Of a stretch of 64,000 nucleotides of DNA, positions 1 through 20,400 are shown one piece after another. Source of the DNA: Litomosoides sigmodontis (taxonomy: Eukaryota > Nematoda > Chromadorea > Rhabditida > Onchocercidae). The DNA is taken from contig OY718806.1 in NCBI GenBank assembly GCA_963070105.1, positions 7,027,865-7,091,864 on the forward strand, in the 5' to 3' direction. Under the pieces are notes generated by a model, which was given only the letters and a program-made list of their open reading frames with translations, ran no database searches and had not been told where the DNA came from. How positions within the stretch are numbered: position 1 is the stretch's first letter; each line of letters starts with the position of its first letter. A program made the position numbers and the translations under genes.

Positions 1-7733
<7,733 letters not shown>

Positions 7734-8748
7734 CGTGTTACTTCAATTTGCTCTCTACGCCGCTGTTTTTGTACCCACTGCTTCAGCATGATTTTCAGTT
7801 TTCTTTTGCAAGGTTTTCATGTTTAATGTTATTTTCATACCTATAAGGATTTATAACCACCTTATTCTATTAATCGAATGTTTGCATTAAAAACTTTTCA
7901 ATGTCTACAACACGATACACCAAACATTTTGGTCACAAAATCTGTGTATGGCATGCTCCTAAAGCACTTTTCTTACACAAACTCATTCATTGTACGGCTG
8001 TGAACTTTCAACTTTCTGGAGTTTACATTGCTCAAACTATGTCGTACAATGAATGGGCTCTAACTGTACCAAGTGTTTGAATGAACTTTCTGTGAGGTAT
8101 ATTTCCGGAAATCTGGAATATTTGCCTCGCACTCTGTGTGTAACCAGGCGTTGCGTCACGGTCGGGAGGGGGCGTGATGTCATTGCGGTGCCATAGGACA
8201 TAAATACTTCGCTTCACTGTAATTAAAACGTCCACCAACATCCACGGATAACCACTTGATTCATTTTGAGGCAATATGTGAGATATCTGGACTCAAACCG
8301 GAAAAAATGCAGGGGATATGCTCAATAAGAAACCGCTGGATAAGACAAACTGCAGCTCCCACTGCTTTTATTACCATGTGGTCATACCCATATTAAACAC
8401 GATAACATAATACCATGTTTATGCTAAGCAGTACTCGAGGAATTCAAATTACATTATCAAAACAATGCTGTAGCTCATCCGCTTGTCAAAGTTACCTGGA
8501 TGACCGAGGAAACAAGCATGCGTTCACTATGCCCGAATAAGACCCAACCAAAAAGTATAGGGCTAGAGTTTGGATGTACCTAAAATGTCATGTTTACATG
8601 TCTGAAAATACAATACCTAGCAGTACCTCATAAACGTTTTCACAATAAAGCTTGCATACATGCTCGTTAAAATACACGATTTATCCATATTACCTCCTAA
8701 ACACGACGAAAGATTTCATACAATAACGCACAGAAAAAATTGCTAAGT
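7734..8748. other. Intergenic region between convergent genes
   Basis: About 1 kb between the stop codons of the FAM193-like (+) and PHRF1-like (-) genes. It should contain both 3' UTRs; an ATTAAA near 7888 could serve as a poly(A) signal for the plus-strand gene. A minus-strand ORF at 8032-8274 has no splice or similarity support. I see no gene. Confidence 0.5.
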
Positions 8749-11700
8749 TTAATGTCGCTTTTTACGACGATGTACAACACAATCCACATACTTCGCTGCA
8801 TACTCATCAACTTTTCTTTGATCCAGTTTTGTGCGCTGAGATAACGCTGTCACACCCTTCTTCATTATTTCTTTATATTCTTGTTTAGTAATTTGCTTCA
8901 ATCTGAAAATGGAAATGGATAAAAAATATACAGACATAATGCCAAAGTATTTCACCCAAAAAGCCACCGTACTACGAAATATACGGGAACTTGACACACC
9001 TGTAAACTTTCTTAAGGGAGGAAGAAAGCATTTGTCGAGCTTCTTCGAACATTGCGCCATTTTTATGAAACTTTTTTACTTTAACAGCTTCGCCAGTTTC
9101 TTCGTCATCTGCACTAGCACTTTTACGCCCCGATTCGCCTACTTTCGAATCATTACAGAGCACTACACTGCTTACTTCATCCTTAAACGAAAGGATGTAA
9201 CAGTATTACATAACTGTAATAATCAGTTTCTTTAATTATAAAATTGTCAAACTGAAATGAGATAAAATAACGTATGTATGAAGTTAAGTAAGTACGTAAA
9301 TTTACGTAAAGTGAGAAAGTAAGAACAGTTAAAACGCATATCTACAGTGATACCAACTTTTGCGGTGCCATCCTCGATACTTGAGTCGCATAGAGGCTTT
9401 ACATTACTAGCTTCAATTAATTTCCGGATTTTTTCAGCCAATGGTTCACAGAGAGATATGTTACTGATTGCAGATTCGGATGACTTCACAACCGGTGGGG
9501 GTGGTGGAACGCCCTCCGGTTCTTTATGAGGCTGTTGAGACAAGTGTGGGGAATCAGGAATAGTGTCTACACTTCGCCGTAATGTTGCTGCCAAATTTAC
9601 AAAATGCTGATTTAGTTGTTGAGCTGAGGCTGCTGAAAGCTGCATTGGATTCAACATATAAGGAGTGGTGGCTGCAGAAGGTGGTTGACCCAGTGGCTGA
9701 GTGATAGGTGGAGCAGCTAATGAGTTGTTATTCGCAAGCAGACCTGCTGCCAACAAACCGTTCACTAAAATGTTTACTGTAAAGATAAGTAGTGATTAAC
9801 AAGTACACAAAAATCTGAAGTTTACATAATGCAAACCTATAAATGTTTCAACTTATCAATAAATTCGTACATGAAAAAGTTGCGAAAAAATTCCGATAAA
9901 TATTTTGAAAAAACTGACTTGCACTCAAATTCAGCGGTGGTAAGAAGAAATTGGGCAGCAAAGACGGTTGCATTTGAACTAATGGTCCTTGTCCAACAGA
10001 TGCCAACTGAGATTGGTTTAAACCTGTCACAGGTTGCTGTCCTAAGCCAGCTAAAGTTTGTTGCCCCAAGCTGGTTAATTGCTGCTGCCCTAGAGTAACC
10101 AAAGATTGCTGGCTTAAACCAAGAGACTGTTGGCCTAGGCTTGAACCGGTAAATGGAGGCAAACTGATCTGTGGTTGTCCACTAGCCATTCCAAATGATG
10201 GTATAGGTGTCGATTTGAGCGCAAAAGACGTAGATGGAGCCGCTACAAATATGCACTTGTATTCTACAGTAACAGCGAAACTTCGCAATTTTTACATTTT
10301 GTTACGTACCTTGTGTCATGAAATATCATGTGTGTACCACGTATGTTCACGTAAACCCAACTACAATGTGTACTATTTTCTATAGCCTCAAAGTTTCTTA
10401 ACATGAGAAAAAACAAATCATACTATTAAGAGCAGATGATATTGAATGTACAGCTACTTGCGACTGTTGTAGTTGTTGGTCTGTTGAAGGTACTGGTATA
10501 TTTTCCACAGAAACTGCTGACTGTGTCAACGGTGGTCCCAAAGGAAGAGGTATTGAAGCAGTTAAAATAGTATTATCATGGTTTTTTGAAGTGGTGGGAG
10601 TGCCCCAACGTGATGGGCGCCTTTTTCGTTTTTGTTTCGTTTCAGTATGACTGCTACTAGCCGAATACATTGATATGTTTTCATTTGAATCCTGCAAAGT
10701 ACATATAAATTTTAGAACTGCTTAGCATAAAACGAAAAACGCAATGCGCCGTGATTAGAATATATAATAAAATAGCACAGACATCGCTTGAAAATGAATG
10801 ATATAGTATTATGGGTACATGTAGACAAAACGGTACACTCTTGTTTTTATTGTACAGGAAAACGCAGCATGTAAGAAATATGTGATAATATTTAATGGTA
10901 GTACAAATAATTGCTCAAAAGATTTCAGTTCCCATATTCCCAACATGTAAAACTTTTTGGCATGCACAAAAACTGTTATAAATCACAAATTTGACAAAAT
11001 ATGCAAATTCAGATACAGGACCTCAACAAAATACCAATGGCAAAGTTGGCTAAACGTTTAAACTACCATTAACGAGAAAAATCAGTGCCTCCCACACCTT
11101 CAATATCTGAAATTTCTCGGAATGCTATAAAACTATCACAAATTACAAATTTAACAAAATATGCAAATACAGATACAGAACCTAAACAGGAAATAACTTG
11201 ACTAAACGTTTAAATTATCCTAAACAAACGAAATCAATGTCCCAATGTCCCAATGAAAACTAAAAAACAGTATTAAAAGAAAGTGAATAGCTAAAACATA
11301 TTTTATCAAATTTATCAAACTCCTACTAACAGCTATGAACTAACAATTTGTGAGATAAGAATTGAAGAAGCATCAGATGTGAAGTCTTATCACCTTCTCG
11401 TCACTCTGTTCTACTTACGAAACTGAAATAAACAGTGCTCTCTAGTCCTAAAACTTCTCACATTACATTCAAAGTTCTTATACAATAAATAAACCCCACA
11501 GACGACGACGTTATCGCCACACCATTTTACTTCCAAGGTATGAGAAAAGGAAAATATATGAACGAAGTGGGGAATGAAGAGGATTATAATAATGACTGCA
11601 CTAGAATCAAGCAGAACTAAACCGAATTTAAGTCTAAATTGATAAACCAACCTTCAAGCCTTCCGCAGAAACTAGTTCTTTACAGACCCCAATTTTTTCG

Positions 11701-14698
11701 TCAATTAATTTTCTTCTCTGTTTGATCATTTGCTCATTTTCACCGATTGTACCGTCAGGTAAGATGCGCTGATATCGGGCAGGTGCGAAAGTTTTTTCTT
11801 GTTCCAACATAATTGAAGTAATTAAATCTGTTTCCTCTCTTAAACTCTATACTTATAGAAAATCTGTTGAAATTTTGAACAAAAAATCGAAAAAGATTTT
11901 GTAAAATAAAACTTACACTAGCTTCTCATTGGTTGTTTTATCGTTGACAGGCTCTGTCTCTTGCAGATCCCTGGAAAAGGAGCGTTTAAGAAACAAGTAA
12001 GACAAGTAAAATAGAAACAAGTAAAATGAATATTAATGTGCATCGGAAAAAAACGCAAACCATGCTGAAACATACAATGTTTCCATCGGTACATCTAAAT
12101 CGTCGCCATTTTTGATGGACAGCTTGGGCGTATTAAACGATTTCCAACGATTGTAATTAGACAGGGAACGTCTAAAAATATATATCTAAAGAAATACTTA
12201 TTCCAAATGCATGGGCACTGTAAAACATACAACATTAACCGATGAGCGTGATATGAGTTAGTAGCAAAAATATCCTAATAAGACACGATGTTGAATACAC
12301 AAAAGAGTTCCCTTCGTACAGCTATGGCAGACTTCTCGACCAAAACTAAACAGTTCAACATACCGTGTATTTCCTTCCCGTTTTTTCTGTCGACCACTGA
12401 AAGGACCCAAACCTATAGCTTCAGCCAAACGCCTCTGAGATTCAGTCATACCCTAGAAAATAAGCAATGATCATTTATGCCGCAGACTTTAAACCATTCT
12501 CAATAGAACACTAATCTACCACAGGTACACTCATACGCTGTCTTCATTAATGAAGGTAAATGTTATATCTTGAAAACAGAGAAAATCAAATATAAATCAG
12601 CAGTTACCTTGCTTCTCTGTGCAGCCTTTTTTTGTTTGTTTTTTCTCTTTCCTTTGAAAATATTCTTGTTTTTGCCACGCTGTCTTACACTTTTCCCTCT
12701 TTTTTTAATTTTTTTTTTCACCTTTCTTTGACATTTATGTCGTCTCCGTTGCATCACTTCAGTTCTTCCCGCAGGATCATAACCCGTATCTGAATCTGTT
12801 GCCAAAATCATACTGTCCTGGTTGTGCCAGTCGCTATCATCATCTGCAATTAGTGATGATGCCTAATTATTATACTTCTAAAATCAGCTTTGAAAAGCTT
12901 TCTAATTACAATGGCCTATCGTCTAAGCATGGGAAAAAATTTTCCTTCAAAAAAAGAAATTTTACTGCTAGATATTTGAAAAGTCACTCAGAACTTCCCT
13001 TGACATCAAATACACCTGCTTTCCCAATAAATTCTAACACTTCAATTAAAGTGCTCTACAACGTCTACTCCAGTATAAAACGTGTTGCTTCGTAATATCA
13101 CACATCACCAAAGTATTTCTTGAAGAGAGAATATTTTAAATCCCCATACCTCCTGAGGATTCAGTACTAAGCGAAAAATCCATATCGTTTTCCAACCCGT
13201 CATCGCTCGACGTGTTTCTAACGCTAACTGAATTCGATTCGCATAAAAATTCATCGCTATTAAGGACATCTATGTGTCGTCGCAGTCTAACACTTTCATT
13301 TATTCTACTCGGTCCTGTAAAAGACTGATGGAATAATGAAATTGATATATGAACATGCCTTTAAAGATAGTAGTATTGATATGCACATAAACATAATAAT
13401 TACTTATACATGTTTATTATATGTTTACACGCTTTTTTTAATGACCAATCACTCGTCATTACTCTCCATTTTCAGAGAGATCATTTTCATTCTTAACATA
13501 TTAAATCGTTTATTAATCTAATCCTTTACCCGGCTGATCCTCACTCAGGGTTTCAAATCTTGGATCCGTAAAATGTTGATAATTTGATGATCGACGTCTT
13601 TGACGCGTACGCCGGTTGTTGTATACTGATTCCTGAGTAGCCTATTGGAAAATTTATACCTTTCCAGGAAATTTGAAAAGAAACCATAATGATGCAGAAG
13701 ACATATTACTAATCAATGCCGAATTATATGAACTAAGGAGATTTTTCGTGAACTTACTCTTATGTCAATGCAAAAGGAGCAAAACCAATCTCCATCTGGT
13801 ACACTTTCAAGTTTTTCCGGCAAGCAATAACAATGACATCTGTAACAACTACAGTTGAAAATATTTCCATCTTTTTAATTAGCATAGAAGATCCAGCATG
13901 CTACTGAACTTAAAACGAACAACACAACGCTGATGAAAAAAAAGCGCACGCAGCATTACAACGAATCGAGCTTCCGTCTGCATTCTGCCCAACAATTCCA
14001 TCGCAAAGCAGTAGTAAGTGTTCGTCCTCCGATAAGTTACACACTTGGCATCTAGCATATACTACTGTTATATCTTCCGCTTCTTGAAAGAGATTCTGCT
14101 CCTCGTCAATCTGAAAACTGCACGATGATGAAATACACGTTAACGAGTCCTTTTCCTAGCGGAAATTTTACTATTAAAACCTCTCGTTGAGATTGAACAG
14201 ATGTCTCTTCTTCTACCGATATTCTCTCTTCTCTACCATCCTTGTTCATGACTAACAAAATCCCGATCGGCCTCTTACACAACGGACATTGTGATCGCCT
14301 CTAGAAAGCAAATTTATTAGTTATAGAAATGTAAACATCATTATCTGCAAATTTATAATAAATTAATCTGTGACGTAGTCTACAAATAAGTTTTAATTCA
14401 AGTTCACAATACAACTACGAAGTAAATACAGCACACCTTTGCCCACGTGCTTATGCATAAATAACAGAAGGTGTGTTTGCATATCTCGAGTCGCGCTTTC
14501 GGCAAGTTTATAGGCTAAAACGACAATTGTTTAAACAATTTGAACAAAAAGCTTTGGCTGCTGCATCTTAACATTAATAAGAACCTTGCAGTTTGGTTTA
14601 AAACAGAGCATCGTTGAAATAACTTACTCTAAACTAAGAATAAAATAGCAACTCACTGCCAAACATATAGAGCAACGCGTCACGTTTGTTTCTTCCAT
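8749..14698 (-). CDS. PHRF1-like protein (RING + PHD finger, C-terminal conserved domain)
   Basis: Start ATG at 14696-14698, stop TAA at 8749-8751. Exons joined in order give a RING finger: CSIC (first exon), CKHTFCYLC (about 14450-14515), CPLC (about 14285). A PHD finger follows: CQVC and LLLCDG (about 14000-14110), then HCYC and GDWFCSFC (about 13757-13836). Next come acidic/Ser-rich exons (13520-13645, 13146-13320), a Lys/Arg-rich basic exon (12608-12845), small exons (12363-12452, 12065-12175, 11920-11975, 11652-11820), an SRWGTP exon (10430-10693), Gln/Leu-rich exons (9922-10245, 9350-9770), one at 9004-9181, and the last (8749-8902). The C-terminus has the EYKEIMKKGV...KVDEYAAKYV pattern of PHRF1. 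Family members are nuclear RING/PHD proteins linked to RNA polymerase II and ubiquitination. Exon limits are approximate. Confidence 0.8.
9922..10245 (-). repeat. Coding Leu-Gly-Gln-Gln repeat exon in the PHRF1-like gene
   Basis: The exon translates to about eight imperfect copies of a short LGQQ-x-L motif (forms such as SLGQQSL, TLGQQQL, SLGQQTL, GLGQQPV). Pro/Phe/Leu-rich sequence lies on both sides. The repeats are diverged at DNA level, so this looks like an old low-complexity protein tract rather than a microsatellite. Donor: AGTGCAA|GTCAGT at the 3' end. Confidence 0.7.
10968..11240. repeat. Diverged tandem duplication (~110 bp unit) in a PHRF1-like intron
   Basis: Two adjacent segments, about 10968-11080 and 11128-11240, share the same order of blocks: AAAACT.. 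then ACAAATTT, ACAAAATATGCAAAT, CAGATACAG and CTAAACGTTTAAA. They have scattered substitutions and small indels. They lie inside the ~1-kb intron between the SRWGTP exon and the 11652-11820 exon. Confidence 0.8.
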
Positions 14699-17473
14699 TT
14701 TCAAGTCACTCTATTTCGAGTGACAAGTGCTGAAACGGAACAGAAATAAAAAAATGGACCCTATCAACTTCAGAAAAAAAGAGTCAAGAAAAGCTGCCAG
14801 TAGAGTGTATCAAACTTTTACCGCACATTAATTTGCCTATATTTTCATTCTTCCCCAGATGTTTGTAGCCGTTTGTCATTACGAAGGCATTTTATAAAAG
14901 ATGTTACAAAGCAAAAAAAATTGCAGATATAGAAAATACGTCAGTTATTTTAAGCTACCTCGTCGACCCACGCAATTTGAACAACCCCAACGCAGCGGCA
15001 CCACAACACTTCAAACTCGCATTCAGTTACAATGAAACAGAAAAAAACAACCACAATAATGCTCCATATCAAGGACAAGGACTCACTGCAGGACCCAAAC
15101 GTTCTTAACAACGTTAAATTATGCGGGATGTGACCGGGATGGGCTGCCTCATTCCTACGCTCGCTGTGAAATGAAGCCTGAATTAGAAATCCAGATAATA
15201 TTTCAGAAACGCTCAGGTAATACTTTTTTCTCATTAATGTTTGTTAAACAACTAAGGATGCACAGACTGAAACTGTTCTACCTGTTCCATGATTACATCA
15301 ACTTTTTGAAGCAAACAGATTAGGTGTTTAGCTAATTTTGAATTTAAACAAATTCTTTCTAATAACCAAGAAGAACCGTATGACTATTAAAATGAGCGCT
15401 TGCAAATGAAGAAATCACAGAAGCAAAATACTATGAAATTTAGGAGCGTATATTAATGCCATCCTTACCGACATACTGCCTTACCTTCCATTATATTTTT
15501 GTAATTAACTTGTTAAAACTATAGCTAGTCAATATTATATTTTGTCTGCTTCCCATCCAACGGTTTTGCCAATAGATGATTGAGCCGGAAATATTAGACT
15601 TTTCTCGTGCTCTTTTTGTGCCCATCAAGACAACAGGCATTGGCTTCATGAAGCGGTCTTCAGCTTTCAGCTACCTTGCATATCGCAGCTTCCCGATGTT
15701 GGCCAGCATTTGGTTACATAACATATGCACCTTTTATGCAAGTACTTTTCCCTGCATCCCACACAAAACAGACAATGCAGAATTTGATAAGCAAGTTCTT
15801 TTGTTGGCATTTGCGTAAGTGCAGTGTCAGATGGTATATCTGTTAGGATCACAGATCAGTTGCTATACTTCTGTAATATGAGAAGATTAGGAGGATCCTT
15901 TTTCTTTCAATGAACCATTTTTAATGACAAATTAGTCTTTTCAGTTTTACACAATATAAATAAAACTGCAGCGCAAACTAATGCAAAGAACAACGCTGAT
16001 TTAAAATTAATGATAATTATAATACATCGCATCAGTCAAACCCCATCGCGCAGAAAAATGCCTCGCCCAATATCCAATACAGTGCAACGTACCCTTACAC
16101 ACTACTCCGCCGTGTGAAATTACAATTTCAACTATTCCGACTATGGCAGTGGTAAATTTCACCTCTTTTGTAACGGGTTATGCAAATGATGTCGGGTACA
16201 ACATCAAGGTTAAATACAAGTATTATGCGAATACTTCGAAAAAATTTGAAGGTTGAGATCTTGTACATACGAGGTATACTCATGTTCATTTGTATTTCTA
16301 TTTGAATTGGGAAATAACTATAATAGGATACAAGAAATATACATTAGGATACTGGGCCTACATAACAGAACCATAAATATGCAGCAGTACCGCCACATCA
16401 ACTATTACGAATTTGTGAGCCGAAAATATTTCATCCTCTTAATTAATTTTCGCTTAAGACTAATCACGTGGAGAATAAACACGATAACTCTACTCGGCAA
16501 ATTAAAAAAAAAAAACCACTTGTGTAAACAGCACACTTTTGAAAAAGAAGGAATGATCAATCATATATGCCGACAAATACATAATAAAAAACTGGCAAAA
16601 AAAATCATACGAACTAATTCTCGTTTCATAAACTCGTGCCATCAAGCATTAGCAGAGAAAAAACTTTTATCAAAATCTAAGTCTGAATTCCTCGATGACA
16701 TTGCCAAATGGTAGCCAGATGCTCCTGGCAACCACAGACCTAGCGTATAATGAAATACCGCTACATGTGGCGAGAAACAACAAGTTACTTAATACACAAA
16801 ATTCTTATTCATAGAACACAGAAACACAAGAAATGTAGTTCGTATTGATGATAAAGTAATATGAAGGGATATGTAGATAACGCTGCTCCAATTTTAGATT
16901 CTCCCACCCCAAGTGGTTAATCCGTTACTTATTGAAATGTTGCTATTGGTTCCGATATCTCGTTGAAACGGTTGCTTTAACAATCTTTTCATGTCCAACA
17001 AAGTGCTCGCCGATATCGCTTTACAGCTATGGACTTATAAACTCGTAATCCGCTGCACCTGTAATAGTTAATCGAAACTGTAACCCGTAGATTCCCTTCT
17101 ATTTACCACGGTTCCGTTTCTTCTTTCATCAGTTTCCTTCTTTTTCCTCCTTTAGCCGCTCCATATCACCCTTGACCCTGTCTCGTTTTGCTCAGCTCCT
17201 TAACAGCTATATGTTCTTCGTCCAACTGTTTCATAACTGAATGCACTCTTTATCAGTTGATTCTCCACCGTATACTCAAATACGTATTATGTAAATTGTT
17301 CAAAGAGAGAGAGATGTTCTCATGCCTATGTTATTTAGAAATAAAATCTCGTTCCGCTTCCATCGGTATCTTTTCCCAAATAGAAATATTTCAACTGAAA
17401 TTTATATTTGCCTTATACGTTAATTCTTGCCCGTTTTATTTAAAATGTTTCCCGTTCAGCAATTAATTCAGCG
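14699..17473. other. Gene-free stretch upstream of the PHRF1-like gene
   Basis: About 2.8 kb between the PHRF1-like start codon and the receptor kinase stop codon. It should contain the PHRF1-like promoter/5' UTR and the receptor 3' UTR. ORFs at 15576-15818 and 16253-16714 are AT-driven, lack convincing splice context and resemble no family I know. No RNA gene was recognised. Confidence 0.45.
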
Positions 17474-20400
17474 CTACATATATATATTGGAAGTTGTTTG
17501 TGGTTCTTGAGTTGGAACAGCAATAAATCCATTTCGAGTAGCTTGCGCCCTAAGATCCTGTTCAATATCTTCTGAATCACGCCATTCGCTATACCTTTCC
17601 ATCATAAGTTGGTCTTCTTCCAACATTTTATCAAGTCTTATGCTCAACTGCAATTTTTTTCTAAATTAGATTTAATGAAGTCATCTTTAGTATCGACGGT
17701 AATATAAAAAGAATACTGCTCGGACAACGAAGAATATTACATCTCAAAATATTTGAGGGATTCATCACACCATCATTGGCGGTATATTAGATATAATCAA
17801 ACCAAAGCAGATTGAAATCATGAAAAAAATTACCGGTGGAGAAGCACGCGAAAGGTGTGTTTTCATTAAAACTTTGCATTCAGAGAACACTGGTCGGTTA
17901 TTAGGATCCGAAAGCCAACACTGCCTCATCAGGTTGTATCTTCAGATAGAAATTTCATATTTCACTGATAAAATTTTTGCAGCAGTCTACATATAGTTTT
18001 TAAACAAAAACTTCATCGAAGTGCTTAAGAGCGTGCGAAAACGAGTTTTACGAGCGATAAAGTACGAGAGCTGTATTAGCAATTAAAAGGTCTACTAGAA
18101 TTGCAACTGTAACAATTTTGGAAGAAACCAACATGTCATCTGGAGCAAATTTAGGTTGTTCCATACGATTTCCTTCTTGTAAATAATTAACAAGGTCGTC
18201 ATTGTGTACTTGTGGATATGGAACTTTACCAAGTGAAAATATTTCCCACAACAACACACCATAGGACCAAACATCAGACTAAATGTAAATAAGGAGGTTG
18301 AATGATATAAACTAATACCGTTATTAAGCACATAAAGAAAGCATGACAAAAGCATTACTTGCTCAGTGAAATTGTGGTACAAAATTGATTCTAATGCCAT
18401 CCACTTGAGAGGTAAAGGTACATTTTGACTGCTTCGTATGTGATAAACTGTAGAGTCCTTACGTGCCAAACCGAAATCTGCTATGCGTATAGCTCGCTTT
18501 TTTGTTACCAAGATATTTCGAGCAGCAATATCTCGATGAATACACTGTAATATCTCGAATTCGTCACGGATTAGAGTATATAGGTTTTTGAACAAAAATG
18601 ATCAAACATACCGTTTTACTTGATAAGTATTCCATTCCATTGGCCACTTGGTATCCAAATGAGATCAAATCACTTGTGGTGATCATTTTATCAGCCATCC
18701 GTGCCTCATCTACTTCAATCGCCCATTGAGGCTTTAACTCTGCCTATAACATAGAGTAGTCGAAGTAAATAAATTTACAATAAGATATTCTGATATGAAG
18801 AAATATAAATTATAAATGTTACTTATAAAGCTATGAAAGTATTACATAAACGTTTCCATATTCTGCTCGTTTTCTTTTAGTAAATAATTGGCTAGTATTC
18901 ACCTGAATGTTCTGTGTTTGATTAGCAATGTAAAAAAGAAATAGTCCAAACAGCATTAAATATATTTCGTTACAGCACCCGTCAAACGCAAAAGATTTGG
19001 GTGAATACCAATAGCCACCATTATTTTCAGCTTTATGATGATGTAAATTACGTCCATAAATATTTTCACTAAATCTTTTTAATAAGAATAGAGAAACCAA
19101 GTATATCTGGGTTTCATGCTGCGCATTCCGCGTTGGTGTCAGATATCCATCGCTGTTCAACGGTTCTCTACTCACTTCAACTTCATTCAGAAATCCCGCA
19201 CTATTCTTTGACAAATAATCTTTCAAATTGTCATTCTCACAATATTCCATGATCACATAGAGCTGCCCACTGCAATACACTACTCTTCACCTTATCAATA
19301 CACAACTTCGCTGAAAATACTGAATAGTATTTAGAACATATTTCATGCTACCTAGACATTTCTTTCGTTACAGCGCCGATCAAACACAATACATTCGGAT
19401 GAATTCCGATAGCGATCATTATTTTCAGTTCATCAGAAAGTGCTTTCTGATGATGTATATTACGTCCATCGCGTGGAGCCTTGACAGCCACTTTTAGCAC
19501 GTGTGATACAGCTAACGAATCGCTCACTCGTGGTTTGTTCAGTTCGCCTAGGTAAACTTGTCCAAAATTTCCTCCACCAAGCGACTAAAATATGCAATAT
19601 ATTATGCGCTGTAGTCCTTATACAAACCTCTCAACTTTTTTGCACCGAATCTTTAGCACTGTAATTGGTTAAAACCAAACACAAAAAATGTAAAAACCTG
19701 CTTAAAAAAAAGTTTATCTTTGTTGATTTCATATCTGCGGTCATAGGGTAACTGCTCAACACGCTCATGCAGTGGCTGCTTGAGATCAATGGGTCCGTCA
19801 CGATATTCTCTATTCGATTCGCTCATCAACTGATTATAGAGCGCGCGCAGTTGCTCCTCTTGTCGCTTGCTTTTGCGACGTTGTTTCAACACGAAAACAA
19901 GTACCAGAAGGAGCAAAACTAGTACACTTACTGTTGCAAAACCGACGGTCCACCAATATTTTGATAACTGAATGTACGCTGGTTCATCAATCAACTGTAA
20001 TAGTTTTCAGCATGCTTATCATATGCTTATCATTCCCTATCACTGGTCTTTTCACAAACCAAAATTTAAAAATATTTTCATTGGACTTGCCTCAAACCGG
20101 ATGGAAGCTTTTTGTGAACCAGCGCGATTTCTTGCAATGCATGTGTAAGTTGCTTTATCCTCGATAATAACCCGAGGAAAATCAATTTTCTTCGTTAAAC
20201 TACCGTAACTGTTGTACTCGATTCCATTTTTAAGCCACCTGTAAAGCGGTTCTGGTTCTCCTTCAATAGGACATACAAGTTCTGTTCTTTCTCCATATTT
20301 CGCCAGATGCACATTTTCTTCACTTGCTCCAACGATGTAGGGAGCGACTACTGCGTTTACCTATAAATTAAATTGTTTAATTTTCTTTTGCCTGCAAAAA

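Noticed and set aside
16253..16714. 153-codon plus-strand ORF
   Set aside because: Long but AT-driven, Lys/Ile/Asn-rich, with no splice context or familiar motif; treated as chance.
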